In this document: piece after piece, positions 12,701 through 24,268 of the stretch
How positions within the stretch are numbered: the stretch's first letter is position 1
Layout of the letters: each line of letters starts with the position of its first letter
Assembly: GCA_003988855.1 (NCBI GenBank)
Contig: QYAI01000029.1
Span: 147,070-211,069, forward strand
Direction: 5' to 3'
Origin: Arachnopeziza araneosa
Lineage: Eukaryota > Ascomycota > Leotiomycetes > Helotiales > Arachnopezizaceae
Length of the DNA: 64,000 nucleotides
The notes under the pieces: model-generated
Databases searched by the model: none
Told to the model about the DNA's origin: nothing
What the model saw: the letters and a program-made list of their open reading frames with translations, nothing else
Translations under genes and position numbers: made by a program

Positions 12701-13586
12701 TTTCCATCAGGATTGAGTATTGTGAGGATGGTGTTGATATCTAGTATGTATTGGGATATCAGACTGTCTTTCTATTTTCAAGTGCGATTGCAAGTAGAGT
12801 GGCATTGATCAAAATTGTAAATATCTGCTTTAGCTCAAATTTTCAGCAGAGATACATGTAACTTCACGCTAATGGAAGAACTAGTCCGAGTCTGGGCCTC
12901 CACATATCCCTGGAGCACTTTTACTCTCAGCATTAGCTGGAAAGCGAGTTTTCCTATCCGATACATTAGATCGAGAACGTCGCTTTTGTCATTACCTCGG
13001 CAACAGCTATGGTTTGGTTCCTTAAGTTCAATGAGCCTTGGGTTCACCAAAAAAGGGTGAAATGAAAAAAGATGCAAGTGTCTTCAAGCATTGTGAGGAA
13101 GAACTTGAAAGAGTGTGTATAGATAACAAACCTACCTTGGTTGGTATTTGATCTCTCTGGCACGTCCAGCTAGGATATATAGAAGGAGAATACTTGCCAG
13201 GAACAAGCTCGTATGAGAAACACAATAGAATAGCTAAGTATTTATTCCTGTGGAGTGAATCCATAAAAGTATGGGAGTCTTTTTGCACTTATCACGTGTG
13301 AGTGGGGTATTGTAGCTCAACTTCTGACTGGTGTAGTAACTAAGCGAGCGCCTTCCACCATGTCTCATGTCAGCTCAGCTCCCAACGACATTCACTTCTC
13401 CATGGTATATCTTCAAAAACTCAATCTTGCTGACCTGGCCCTCGATAATTCACTATTCGTGATTCGTGATTAGCTAATCTGGCATTCTCAAAGGTATGTC
13501 TTGACATATAAATGATATCAATGTGCTCACCTGGTAGCCGAAGTTGGAACCTTATTTTCTCACTAAAGCGATCCCATACCACCAAC
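9770..13586. other. AT-rich gene-poor region
   Basis: About 3.8 kb without a supported gene. It includes the promoter side of the minus-strand regulator, and a CACGTG E-box at 13293 about 290 bp before the metacaspase start. Scattered short frames (for example 12548-12808) are AT-driven and show no motif. A 45-bp imperfect direct repeat lies at 11466-11613. Confidence 0.6.
11466..11613. repeat. Imperfect 45-bp direct repeat with a partial middle copy
   Basis: ATCAGCAAGGAGG...GAAAAGTAAC...GTTAGC appears at 11466-11508 and again at 11572-11613. A partial middle copy (CAAGGAGGGGTTAGCC) lies at 11531-11546. Spacing between the full copies is about 106 bp. No terminal inverted repeats were seen. 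Confidence 0.8.
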
Positions 13587-14910
13587 ATGCCTCGCAAGAA
13601 AGCGCTAATCATTGGTATCAATTATTTCGGTACCAAACATCAACTGAATGGCTGCATCAATGATGCGCTTAATGTCCGCCGGTTCCTCATTGAGGACCGT
13701 GGATTTTCCGCAGCACCGCACGATATGGTCATGATGAGCGATGCTCCAGAGCATAAAGGAACCCCATTCTATCCTACGGGTGCACATATCACAGAGGTTA
13801 GGAAAAGTTCTGCACATGATTGTATGATTTATCGCTGATATCTATGAACTCGTAAGGCATTCAAATGGCTTGTTACAGGAAACAACCCCGGAGATACGGT
13901 GTGGCTCTCATATTCCGGACATGGCAGTCAGTTAGACTCCGTAAAAATTTACCAGCTAGTACAGCCCTAAAACTTTGTAGGTCAAGTCAAAGATCCAGAC
14001 GGAGATCGTGATTCAGGGTGCGTTTCTTTCCCCATTACAGATAATGCCCATTGAACAAATCTAGATTTGATGACACGATTTGCCCTGTGGACTTTGATAC
14101 TGCTGGACAGCTTGATAGTGATATGGTGAGCGGTCCTTTTAGTGTCGATTGAGCAGTTTTGAGCTAATCAAATAAATAGCTTCACAAGGCTTTAGTATCG
14201 CCAATGAATCCACGAGTTCGGCTTACAGTGCTGTTTGATTGCTGCCACAGCGGGTCTGCGATCGAACTCCCCTATGTTTACCGACCAGATTCTGCAGGCA
14301 ACGTCAACCTCATGTGAGAACTTACCGACGCTGAAAGAAGAGCATTGCTGATTTCTTGGTCCTCCAGCGATGGCGTTAAACAAGGCTTGAACCTCGCGTC
14401 GTCAGCCTACAAACTTTTTCAAGGCGGTTTCAGTGCCTCGAAAGTCAACGATGCTAAGATTCTGTTCAATGGCGCAAAGTCTTTCTTCGCTACCTTGAGC
14501 CACAAACTCCCAGGAGATCTAAATGAAGATGGTCTTGGAGAAGAACATTTCGTTGAAGATTGGAAGAATGAAGGTAAAGATGTGTGGATGTTCAGTGGAT
14601 GTGCTGATAACCAGACCTCTGCGGATACTTCCATTGAGGGTGCTGCTACTGGAGCTATGTCTTACGGACTCATCAAGACTCTGAGAGAAAATCCTAATGA
14701 AAGCTACATCAACGTACGTTGGCATAATTGCATCACTGGCTGTTACTAAGCCTATCTAGATCCTCCAAAATACTCGATTAGTTCTTAGAGAAAAATACCA
14801 GCAAATTCCTCAGCTATCTGTCGGCGGATTGTATGATTTGGATCAACGTGTTGTCGTAAGCTACTATCCTGCGCACGAATCATTTTATTACTAATGTGAC
14901 TTAGCTTTGA
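13587..14910 (+). CDS. Metacaspase (caspase-like Cys protease, C14), no N-terminal prodomain
   Basis: Eight exons (13587-13796, 13857-13926, 13981-14017, 14065-14125, 14180-14313, 14368-14713, 14760-14855, 14905-14910) join in phase to 319 residues. The protein starts directly with the caspase fold: K-K-A-L-I-I-G-I-N-Y-F-G, then C-I-N-D-A. The catalytic His is in S-Y-S-G-H-G-S-Q (His92) and the catalytic Cys in F-D-C-C-H-S-G (Cys148). The usual fungal motif is F-D-S-C-H-S-G, so Cys147 replaces Ser. Acidic V-K-D-P-D-G-D and I-C-P-V-D-F segments match the calcium/substrate-pocket region of type I metacaspases. The p10-like end contains F-S-G-C-A-D-N-Q-T-S-A-D. Typical fungal metacaspases carry a Pro/Gln-rich prodomain, which is absent here. 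Family knowledge: cleavage after Arg/Lys, with roles in stress and protein quality control. The first intron splits domain segments, and the last coding exon is only 6 nt. Confidence 0.9.
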
Positions 14911-16128
14911 GAGAAGTTTACGGCTGCTCGGGCACATAGATCTTAGCGACGACTCTTTGACGATGAAGAATACAGCGTTGTTTTGATGTCTTGTTTTCAG
15001 TCCGCTTTTCCGCTGACTCCTTTTATCATTGGTCTGATGTAGCCATTCTATCTATGATTCCAGGATCTTAACGTCATGATCCATTGAGGTCCTCTCAATA
15101 ATTTCTAATTTTTTACACTTATCTAGAATTTTGTCCAAATATCCTAGCCATTTCTACATATATTCTCTTCATTTCACAGTCTCCAATAAAGTACTTGTCT
15201 AAAGCAACATTGTTAGCCATCAATACTCATTGTTCACGGATTCCGGGGTGAAGAACAGTGAGCAACCAAAAGCCAAAGTCTCTACTGACAGTGGACGACG
15301 ATTTTGATTTCGATCCCACGCTGCTCGAAAATATGTAGGGCGATAGAAGGATTAATGAACAGTGTATTGCATTTAGGAAGTGGTTGATGCGGAAAGGAGG
15401 GTAGAGAAGGAGATCGAGTGGGAGAATGTTACATAACTAGGAACAAGTTTGGGCCCAGGTGGTGTCAAGAGGGGAAGTCTGGCCTATAGATACACTGCTA
15501 CAATTGTATCAGTGACTAGTCCTTGAGTCTTTGTTCTTAAATCGATGCGTAATGGCAATGCAGCCTTTTCAGCAAGTTTCCTTAGTGATTGAAAAGACAA
15601 AATACTGTTTACTATGTTGAGTCAACAGCTGTGTTGTTTCCCTCTCAGATTCCTAAAGCGCCCTACAAGAAGGAGATCTGAGACGGATTGAGCGAGAGGG
15701 ACAGTTAGATATTTCATGATTGCCAAACCCTAGCAGCCTCTGAATCCTCCTACTTAGCCGCAAAAAGTTCCTTACATAAACTCCAATAAAAGCTATATAC
15801 TCTTGCTATAGAATAAGGTGTATCAGTACTTTCTAATTTCGTACTTGATTCATCCCTTGTGTGTAACATCTTTCTTTATACTTATAAAATCATCATATAA
15901 TCATCAAATGATTGTTGGACGTGGCTATACTTATGAATCATGAATTCCTGGGCCATATTCACACCTTTTAATCACTTTCAATTTCGACGTAGCTATATAA
16001 GGACCTCTTCTAACTTTATTCTTTATCTTATTTCATGAGTCTTTGTAATATCCAAAACAATTCTCTACTTAGGACTCAACACAGACCCAATATTTTCAAA
16101 AACTTACATACATCCAACCTAAACTACG
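14911..16128. other. Intergenic region with possible gene relic
   Basis: No intact gene. Around 15256-15440 a plus-strand frame reads as protein-like (acidic D-D-D-F-D-F-D-P) but is broken by two in-frame stops, which suggests a decayed coding fragment. From 15780 to 16128 the DNA is AT-rich and leads into the next gene; the CTCTACTTAGGACTCAACACAG stretch may include a leader intron. Confidence 0.4.
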
Positions 16129-17592
16129 ATGGGTCGCAATGAAACAGCACCAACCTCAGATGACGATTGCGACCCCGATGATTTTGAAAAGAGCAAGGCA
16201 TCTAAAAGTGTCAAGACTTCTTTTTCTTCTTCTTCTTCAAAGAAACCGGCTTTTTTTTCTATGAAGACAAGACAAATGCCTAAGGATGCTGACAGGCAGG
16301 AGACACGGCCATCTTCAAGCACAGACGTCAAGACAACAAAAATTCCAAATAATGCTGATAGGAAAGACAAGCAAGCTCCATCATCGAAGGATATCAAGAC
16401 AAGACAGATGCCTCTTTCAGATAGAACATCTCGTGACCCAGCTCCTAAGCCCCAGAAAGAGAACTTTAAGATGCCCAACAAACCCCAAATAAAAGAATTG
16501 CAACCCAAGCGAGAAAGTCACTCACATCGTGACCGGGACCGAATAGATTCCCATCCTAAAGCCGAGAGCAGCAAACGGGGCCTGGAACATCCAACGAAAG
16601 CAGCTCCAAAGATAGACAAAACCTGGGAGAGAGACACAAGCCAGTTCGTGCCCAAATCTGACGAAAGTAAATATCAGCGGCAAGATCAGAGCAAGACTAC
16701 TAAGCCGTATGAGTCAACTCGCGGAATGTCAAAGGCCGATAAGGGTAGAGATTCTTTTCTTGATTCTAACAGATTACCCGATCGGACTCGAAACATGCCA
16801 CAGGCTGATAAGGATCAGAGCAGAGTTCAGCTTCAAACTAAACCGATGCCGAAAGCAGACGGGTGGAAGAGCAAAAGTGAATACCAAACTCGAAATATGC
16901 CACCAGCCGATCGACCCCAGTCATTCCGACCTCAGCCATCTCGACCTCAGCCATCCCGACCTCAAACCAAAATACCAGACAAACTCAAGACATTCTTCGC
17001 TGAGTCCAGAGCCCCTAAGAGCATAGCTAGCAAGCATCAATCATACGATGATCAAGAATTTGCCCGCCGGCAGACTGAGATCGACAACTTGCCTCCTCAA
17101 GAGAGACAAGAGCAAGATGAATGGGTGGAGCGGCAACTGTCTCAGTTTGCCGGTACTTGTCCTATGACATTCGACTGGAGTCGTACTGATGGAGGATATC
17201 TCTGTAAAGGTGGTTCNCACTTAGTGACTGATGAACTGCTTGCCGAAGGGAAAGGAGGTATGATGCTGATGCCAAGAAAATTGGTATTACACCAACAGAC
17301 ACCGTTTATAAACACGCAATTTATGATAAGCAATCCTGTAGTAGGACTGGGTTACGTTGGTATCTTCGGGCCTTACTACCCAGATACAAGTCCGAGGTAT
17401 GAGGGATGGGGGGTCTATACCTATTGTGGGGAGGAGCCAATACCACTCCAGGCTCAGTGGCATTTTTACGGAAACAAACTTACAGGAGGCCTTGATCTAA
17501 GTGGGCTGTCGGATCCTGTCAAGGTCGAGATTATGAGAGAACTTGAGTTGATCAATGTGCAAAAACAGAGGGAGAGCGCATTTAACTCTTGA
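16129..17592 (+). CDS. Hypothetical protein with repeated T-R-x-M-P-x-A-D motifs and folded C-terminus
   Basis: A single open frame of 487 residues with one unknown codon at 17217. Residues 1-290 are hydrophilic and Lys/Arg/Asp/Ser-rich, and carry about seven degenerate copies of a short motif: K-T-R-Q-M-P-K-D-A-D-R, K-T-T-K-I-P-N-N-A-D-R, K-T-R-Q-M-P-L-S-D-R, S-T-R-G-M-S-K-A-D-K, R-T-R-N-M-P-Q-A-D-K, Q-T-K-P-M-P-K-A-D-G and Q-T-R-N-M-P-P-A-D-R. A small S-R-P-Q-P repeat follows. Residues about 300-487 are compact, with Trp/Tyr/Gly-rich segments (V-V-G-L-G-Y-V-G-I-F-G-P-Y-Y-P) and a predicted helical end. No signal peptide. I do not recognise a family. After the TGA at 17590 the same frame stays open for about 40 codons, which may be chance. 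It could be an effector-like or scaffold protein, but nothing in the sequence proves it. Confidence 0.7.
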   Translation: MGRNETAPTSDDDCDPDDFEKSKASKSVKTSFSSSSSKKPAFFSMKTRQMPKDADRQETRPSSSTDVKTTKIPNNADRKDKQAPSSKDIKTRQMPLSDRTSRDPAPKPQKENFKMPNKPQIKELQPKRESHSHRDRDRIDSHPKAESSKRGLEHPTKAAPKIDKTWERDTSQFVPKSDESKYQRQDQSKTTKPYESTRGMSKADKGRDSFLDSNRLPDRTRNMPQADKDQSRVQLQTKPMPKADGWKSKSEYQTRNMPPADRPQSFRPQPSRPQPSRPQTKIPDKLKTFFAESRAPKSIASKHQSYDDQEFARRQTEIDNLPPQERQEQDEWVERQLSQFAGTCPMTFDWSRTDGGYLCKGGXHLVTDELLAEGKGGMMLMPRKLVLHQQTPFINTQFMISNPVVGLGYVGIFGPYYPDTSPRYEGWGVYTYCGEEPIPLQAQWHFYGNKLTGGLDLSGLSDPVKVEIMRELELINVQKQRESAFNS

Positions 17593-18051
17593 GGAGAGCA
17601 GCAGAAACAATATGGAGGCTACTGGGAAGCTAGTCAATCAAGTTTCAGAGTACGAAGTAAAGAAACAGGAGCAATTTCTATCAGATTTCGGAGGTTGGGG
17701 TGTCGCGGTAGGAGATAGGAGTTATCTACACAACAGTTTAGCCCAATAGACGTTGCTTTGAAAACCAGATATAGATCATTTTCTAAAATTGAACGAAATC
17801 CTTGATGTTTTCAAACGCTGCAGCCTTCGCAGTCATTTTTAGTCATTTTATGGAAATCCTTCGCCATATCTAATTTAGATTTCATTTCCAAATTTTATGA
17901 AAATTCCAAAATATCGGTCACGTGCTTTATGAGAGAGAATGACAAAAAGAAAAGGGTTGATGATTGAATATTCGCAAGTCAGCGCGTTGAAATTAGTATA
18001 CAAAAAAGTTATATAAATACAAAAATGGGCGCTAAAGCAAAGGCGGTTGGT
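17593..18051. other. Intergenic region between convergent genes
   Basis: Holds the 3' ends of the repeat-motif protein (plus) and the oxalate decarboxylase (minus). A 64-codon plus frame at 17555-17749 overlaps the upstream gene in another frame and is not supported. AT-rich from 17850. Confidence 0.5.
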
Positions 18052-19699
18052 CTAATTGGCCCCAGTGCTAGTTGTCACACCTGATGTGCTAGCAACTATA
18101 TACTGCTTCTCCTTGTTGAACTTCGAGACTGTGGTGTTGGCCAGGTTCAGCGTATCGATGACGATTTGGCTCGGTGTAAGAGCTAGCCATTGGTTAAGTG
18201 CCACGTCTGTTTGTTCAAGTTAGGAAGCTGGTTCATGTGATAGAGTTTGGGGTGATTGAGGGGGGGAGGAGAGTTATACCAGAAAAATGATCGGCTTGTA
18301 ACACCTCAATGAAAATCACATCATCAGCTCCGGTGTTCTCGACGTAGTGGGTCATTGCTTTGGGTATGTACCCTGTGTCNCCTGCGTGGTAGTCGAAAGT
18401 GCGGGCGTTACCTTGGGCGGCCTTGTGGTAGATGTTAATCAGCCTTAGTTGTTGAGAGAGTAAGAGGAGAGGAGCTTACATAAATCCCAATCCTAGCACT
18501 TCCAGCCACGAAGAAATTCCACTCATCACTTGTCGTATGCCAATGAATCTCCCTTACTGCACCAGGTTTTATTGTTACAACTGCAGCGCTGAATTTACTC
18601 GCTACAGGAAACACCGTTGGATCGATGATTTTTACGCTACCACCCGCGCTCTCATGTGTGTTCTTCGCAAGTGAAGCGTGGTAGCTGTAGGAACCAGTTT
18701 TTGGCACGAGGCCTGCGGAGCCGACGATATTCTGTTTGGAAATGTCGGCTGGGGCTTTGGTGCCTGGGAAAATGAAAAGTTCACCTGCTGGAATTTTGTC
18801 CCAGGCTGAGAGGGGGAGACCACCGAAGTTTTTAGATAATACCGATTTAGGGTTGTGGGCGAAGGCTTCAGATACAAGGAAGGTGTTGTCTTCGGAAAAA
18901 CTACCATCATCGAAAACTAAGAGAAACTCGACACCGCCTTCTAGGGCTTGGAGAGAGTGTGGAATGCCACTAGAAAGAAATCGGTTTCACAGATTTGAGT
19001 TTGAATAAGTGTTACTTACGGAGGAAAGAACCAAACATCACCAGCTTGTAGATCATCTACAAATGTCTCGCCGTTGTCGTTCACAGCTTCAACCCTGACG
19101 CTGCCGTTAAGAACATAAGACCACTCCGCAGCTTTATGCCAATGTAGTTCACGGTACGCCCCTTCTTCTAGTCGCATGTCCACACCAGCCATCTCGGTTG
19201 CTGCTGGGATATTATCGACGTTTTGTTGGCGCGACCAGCCTGCTCTATTGAGTCCAAGTTTCATGTGAGAGAGCCCCATCGGCCATTGCGCATTATCCAC
19301 GTTTCCATGATCTGCAAATAATCAGCTCTGATTGAGAATATTTTCCGTGCGGTTTGAGTACTGACCAGTTCCTGGAGGAGAGAGTTTGTTTGGATTCAAG
19401 ACATCATATTCAGTCGTTCTCGGTCCAGGATCAGTTCCACCCTTGCTTCCACGGATAGGTTGCGGGTTTTTAATGTTGTTGAAGTCCAAGTACGCTCCAA
19501 TTGTTGCATCATCGGTTTGTCCTGGGGCTAATTGGTATTGGATGTTATCTGTGTCCACATTTTTGACAACGTTCGAGGGACTATATCCTAGCAAATCTGT
19601 TGGTACAGCAGTGGGAGATGCTGTACCTGTTGGGGCAGCGATACTAAGCTTTTGAAGAATACATAGTACAAGAAAGCCGACTATACTGTGTAATGCCAT
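18052..19699 (-). CDS. Oxalate decarboxylase (secreted bicupin)
   Basis: Five exons, read right to left, join in phase over GT/AG introns at about 19315-19366, 18969-19020, 18422-18477 and 18204-18281. Oxalate decarboxylase converts oxalate to formate and CO2 using manganese. An N-terminal hydrophobic signal (L-V-L-C-I-L-Q-K-L-S-I-A-A) indicates secretion. Cupin 1 has E-L-H-W-H-K-A-A-E-W and, 40 residues on, G-I-P-H, giving the His/His/Glu/His metal set. Cupin 2 has E-I-H-W-H-T-T-S-D-E-W and M-T-H-Y, giving the second set. Between them, D-D-G-S-F-S-E-D-N matches the lid loop in which a Glu is tied to decarboxylase rather than oxidase activity; this assignment is by comparison with the known bacterial enzyme. 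The sequence contains one undetermined base (18380) in the cupin 2 exon. An AflR-like regulator lies about 1.1 kb upstream on the same strand. Confidence 0.92.
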
Positions 19700-20772
19700 T
19701 TCGAAAGGCGAAATGTGACGTAACTCAGAGGATTGAGTGCAATCAGCGGAGGCAAGAAGACCTCATTATCTTATATATTTTAGAAGCTCAACTTTTCGTG
19801 CCTCGGCTAGGTCGTCATTTTACCTGGTCCCCTGAAATGCGGAGGCGTTTGTATTTCCATGCCGAAAATCCACTCCCGTTTGACTCGATACAATCTCCAA
19901 ACCTTGATCTCGGAAGAATTAACCAGGAAACCGGCAGGCAAAATTGATTTTTTTGAGAAGATTCAGGAACAACGTGGAGAAAATCATCGGTGGTAACTCG
20001 GAGAAGATCTGGAATGTCAACCCGAGAGGCTATCTTCAGGGTTAAGATATGCCGTACAGGGTATAATGTTGCATGATGTGATGAACATATTGCGGGGTAT
20101 CCAAGGGTTTAAAAGTGCCGTATCCATCCTTCCGCATTGTCTACTAGTGTATCCAAGTAACCTCTCGATGCATTTCCTGGGCTCAACACAGTGTGCTGTT
20201 TTTGAAGCGCAATATCAACTGGTGATTGCGGGGTCAGCTAAATAAGTCATGTTTTCGTGATCAGAACAAATCTCATTAAGGGTTGTGATCTACCTCAAGC
20301 TTCGAGAATGCGGCATCGCTAGGGTAATTGTGCAATTCCCATCAGTGGTAGACGAAAGTTCATGGCCAGGCACGCTAGAAGCAACGGCTTCCGGTAATTA
20401 TCTAGTGACGCCGCTAAAATTACGGCTTTTGACTATTATTGACTTGTTTAGCCAATGGCCTGGACTANGATGCGCATCACTGATTTAAAACTAACCATCG
20501 TAACACAAAAATAACCACGAACTGCCTCCATAATTGACGTACCGTAAGTAGGCCATTTGACTCCATGCATGGGTAGTAGGCAAGTCTCAGTGACCTTGTA
20601 TCCTCCCAAGTGTCTCCTATAATTAATACTCGCAAGCTCAGCGCCTATAACTAAGTAATATTTTTTAAAAGAATCCCGATATAAATCTTAGACTGTTCTA
20701 AACATTGGAGAATTAGCGAGGGAAGGTCATCCATTTGTTTTCCAAGACTCACCAAATACCCGCCCAAATACT
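19700..20772. other. Intergenic region
   Basis: Promoter side of the oxalate decarboxylase and 3' side of the AflR-like regulator. No gene-like frame was found. One undetermined base lies at 20468. Confidence 0.5.
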
Positions 20773-22234
20773 TTACGCCAAAAGACCATTTTGAATCATC
20801 AGACGTCTCATATTGCCCATCTCTTGGGACATATGGGCCGCCCTTCTTTTCACGTTTTCGGCTGCAACCTTTGTCATATTCGATATTGATTCGTCAAAAG
20901 TTGAAAGAGCAAAAGGACAAGTTTCTGCCTTTTGAATTTCTTCCACTAAGGTTGCTGCGTTGTCAAAAAGTTGCGATGTGAATTGAACCCATAGCAGCAT
21001 TTGCATCGGTGCCGCATAGTTTTTGGGAGGTGTATAAGTCCCAATTTTGATTTCAGGGCCGTCCGCACAAATATCAAGTATATTTCTTGTGACCTTGTTC
21101 ATTTCCATGAGAACAGCCATGTGCATGAATATTTCATCGTAAATATCGATGAGTCGAAGGTGGCAAGATATGAGCAGCATGATAGAAGCATGATCAAGTG
21201 CTGGTCTTGGAGAGGTCTGTGCTGATGGCGAAGGACTGGATGTCGTCCTATCTGAAGGGGATTCGCCACTTATGGGACTATCCCAATCCATCGGAGGAGT
21301 TACTGGCAAAGGGTGGGAAAATTGACCGTTGATACAACTGGTAATCAAGGAAGGATAAATGCTGTTCAACCTTTCAGTCAAGCACAGCGTGTTCTCCACC
21401 TTAAAATTGTAAAAGTGTATTGCAATCGTCTTCATAGTCGCAAGATCCATAGAGTTATTCTTGTCATGGATAGATTGTGGTGGAATCGTCTGCCTATGCT
21501 CAAGCAGGTCGATGCTTAACTTTGAGAGATCTCTGATGCAATCCTTCACCATTTCGTCAATGGACTCCGTGTCCACTGTACCATTCAAATGTGAAACATT
21601 TCTCTCCACGCCTAGTCTGCTTATCTGAAAAGTATTTTCTTCCGCGTAATGTAAATTAGGAGGAATAGGATCCATAGCGGTGAAGGTTTTGGGCTCAATT
21701 TGCCGAGAAGTCATAGGGTCGAACTCAATAGGCATCAGGAGTGTTTGTCCATCAAAACCTAAATCGAAGTGAATATTATTGATTGGGTCTCCAAAGTTTG
21801 GAAACAAGTTCATTGCCCAATCTGGGGGGTATGAATCATCAATGATCGCTTGATCTACAGGCCATGTAAGGTCAGTTTCTGTACTTTTATCTATCAAGCA
21901 TCAGTGAATATTCAAACGAGTGTGGAGTGCCACTACTGTGATTCATTTTAGCATTATGCTCTGGCCTGGGACGCTTTCTCTTGTGGCTCTCATCTGAGCT
22001 ATTGTCACCAGTTGCATCTGTCGCTTCCACAGCAGGGGTCTGGAAATCGGCCAGTACCGAGCCACTTTTCAAATTGTCCTTGGGCGGTTTCTTTTCTCTG
22101 AAAGGACTGTATTTGCACGGGATTTTGGCTTTGATGCATCGCGAACAGCTCTCATCATCAGGCTTTTTTGGGCAACGGACTTTCTGGCCGTGACAACGAT
22201 CACAGGCTGCACGTAGTCTGATATCTTCTTCCAT
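20773..22234 (-). CDS. Zn2Cys6 regulator of AflR-like type
   Basis: Two exons (21937-22234 and 20773-21878; 58-nt intron with GTAGTG donor and TACAG acceptor) give 467 residues. The N-terminal zinc cluster begins A-A-C-D-R-C-H-G-Q-K-V-R-C-P, continues with C-S-R-C and ends with P-C-K-Y-S-P. The loop between Cys 3 and Cys 4 is longer than usual (K-K-P-D-D-E-S). A nuclear-localisation-like K-R-K-R-P-R-P follows. The C-terminal half includes a Ser/Pro-rich linker and a helical block L-L-I-S-C-H-L-R-L-I-D-I-Y-D-E-I-F, which resembles the AflR C-terminal domain. AflR-type factors often sit in secondary-metabolite clusters, but no synthase is present here. A link to the neighbouring oxalate decarboxylase is only positional. 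Confidence 0.82.
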
Positions 22235-23364
22235 TCTGTTTGAGTAATGAGCTGTCCTAGAGTTGAAGTGGACTAGAACAGGCGGAGTTTAGTTGTACCA
22301 ATGAGATAGAGTTGCCGTAGCCGAATACAATTGAGCCGCATTCGAAATTTTAACAGCAGCGTACAGGACAAGTTGATATTTTATTGTCTGTTGAGAGCTG
22401 TGAGGTGTCCAGGTTGACAGTACGCGTTGAAGGCGCAGTTCGGCGTTCGTTCGTGTATGTAGATATACATGTCATGGATCTATATATTTACGTAAACTTC
22501 ACAAAGGGAAGAGCGGACAAAAGAAGGAAAACAGGTGTGTTTAGATTAAATCGGCATTCGAACGTAACACTCGGCGTTCATGACTAAGCTATCACTTTAC
22601 TGATTTTGAACTGTGAAACTTTACAAGTCTTGATTCGATAGAGTTAGGCAGAAAAAGCTGTCGAATCATAATCGCTGTCCAGGACGAGTCAAGAAACAAT
22701 GAAATCGTGGCTTCAACTGGATATCATGGCACGTGATATAAGTCATTGTACTAAGGTAGGTATGTAGGTAGGCAGGTACCTACCTAGTAACCCTGAACCG
22801 CTGGGTAGTTTGCCTTGGAGGGAGTATTGCAATTTAAATTTACGGATTTTGAGGGTTACAAGGATTCACAATACGAGTACTGGGATGAGCAGAGTTGCCC
22901 TGCAGCTTGTTTTGCGCGATCACGCGGTATCTATCTCATGTTAAGCCAAATGATTAGGTGTTTCATGTATCTTCACTATTCAAAAATATAATATATATAC
23001 TCATGGCGTTGCGATGCGTGCCTTGCGTTTACAGTATATGAGTCTTTCTACCTGATAAAACATCGTCTTGGCTTACGGCTCTCTTTCATACACCACGTTA
23101 ACAACGGAGCCGATATGACGAAGTGGAATGTGTTTTGCATGATGAGGGATTTACGAAATGATTGTTCTGGAAGTCGCAATCAAATTCCGGTTTCTGGTGA
23201 AAACTGCACGAATCATAACAAAGTATCGGATATTATTTCTTGCATAGCCACCACGTTAATCAACACCATAAAACCAACTATATCATCATCGAGGAGATGA
23301 TTACAGATGCCAAGGGTTTATAAAAGCAACCCATCTCTCCTACTAGAATTCTCCTAAATCAAAG
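22235..23364. other. Intergenic region with GGTA-rich imperfect palindrome
   Basis: No supported gene. At 22755-22789 there is a run of GGTAGGTATGTAGGTAGG-type repeats followed by their inverted form ACCTACCTAG, able to form a stem. The rest is AT-rich promoter-type DNA between divergent genes. Confidence 0.6.
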
Positions 23365-23971
23365 ATGGGTCCAGATATTTGGTAGGTTCAAGTCGCTCCT
23401 CGCCATGCCGTCTTGCTAAGTCAAAATACAGGAATGTTCCAGTAATCTTCCGCGACAGGGCACAGCTACCATGCTCTGGTAGCGTTCGAGTAAATAAAGA
23501 TCCAATCAACCATATCGTGAAGGTTGAAGTTAAGTTGGAGAATAGTACTTCTATGAGTTACAGTGGTAAGAAGAGCCTAAAACGCTCTTTGCTCTGTACT
23601 TAACTAATCTATTTAGTTGTTCCAACTACAACACTAGAAATCTGTCGCTGTAGCAAGGCATACTACAGTCTTGATGATAAAGACTGGCTAGCAGGTGTCG
23701 AACTGCCACAACAAGCACACTGGCTTCGAGTCCGTGGATTGAAGGATGAGAAAGATGATGATGTTGAAGTACATTTTGCGTGGTATTTGGTCAGTCCACA
23801 CGTCTATTGTGTTTATTAATTGTTAAGCCCATCTAGATGCGTGATTGGGCTCGTTTGCAAAATTTGGCGGATCATCTGGTTGTTGAGGAGAAGGTGAAAA
23901 TTGGAGACATGAAGAAAAGTTGGTGGGAAAGAAAGAAGGATAAACTAAAAGAGATGAAGACTGGGAATTAG
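23365..23971 (+). CDS. Small four-exon hypothetical protein
   Basis: Exons 23365-23381, 23432-23565, 23617-23789 and 23837-23971 join in phase to 152 residues, all with GT/AG junctions. The first exon holds only six codons (M-G-P-D-I-W, the last completed by exon 2). The middle contains V-P-V-I-F-R-D and alternating hydrophobic residues suggestive of beta strands (I-V-K-V-E-V-K-L-E). The C-terminus has a W-L-R-V-R-G-L-K-D-E segment and ends in a strongly basic helix rich in Lys/Trp/Glu. I cannot assign a family. The consistent phase across three short introns is good evidence for a real gene. It lies 297 bp upstream of a Zn2Cys6 regulator on the same strand. Confidence 0.65.
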
Positions 23972-24268
23972 TGGTCCTTCTACATCTTTAAGAACAGTCA
24001 TTTCACAATTTTGCTGCCAAAAAGTGTGTAGAAAAGAATGAAGAACTCCTCCACAAGTTTAGGTTTGCGAATACCCCACGCAGTCACGTGATTATCAGCT
24101 GCAAGGCTGCGAGTATATACGGTGACCTTTATCTCAGGCTGCGAAGAAGTTCGCAATTTACGTCAGGTTGGAGATGAATAACTTACAGAACTGATTAAGA
24201 CGCTTATGAATCCATCCTATGCTTCTCTATGCGCGATATATACATCGCGTAACTAAAATTGATCATCT

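Noticed and set aside
17590..17720. Readthrough extension after the TGA of the M-P-x-A-D protein
   Set aside because: The frame stays open for about 40 codons, but composition is not convincing and no readthrough context is seen.
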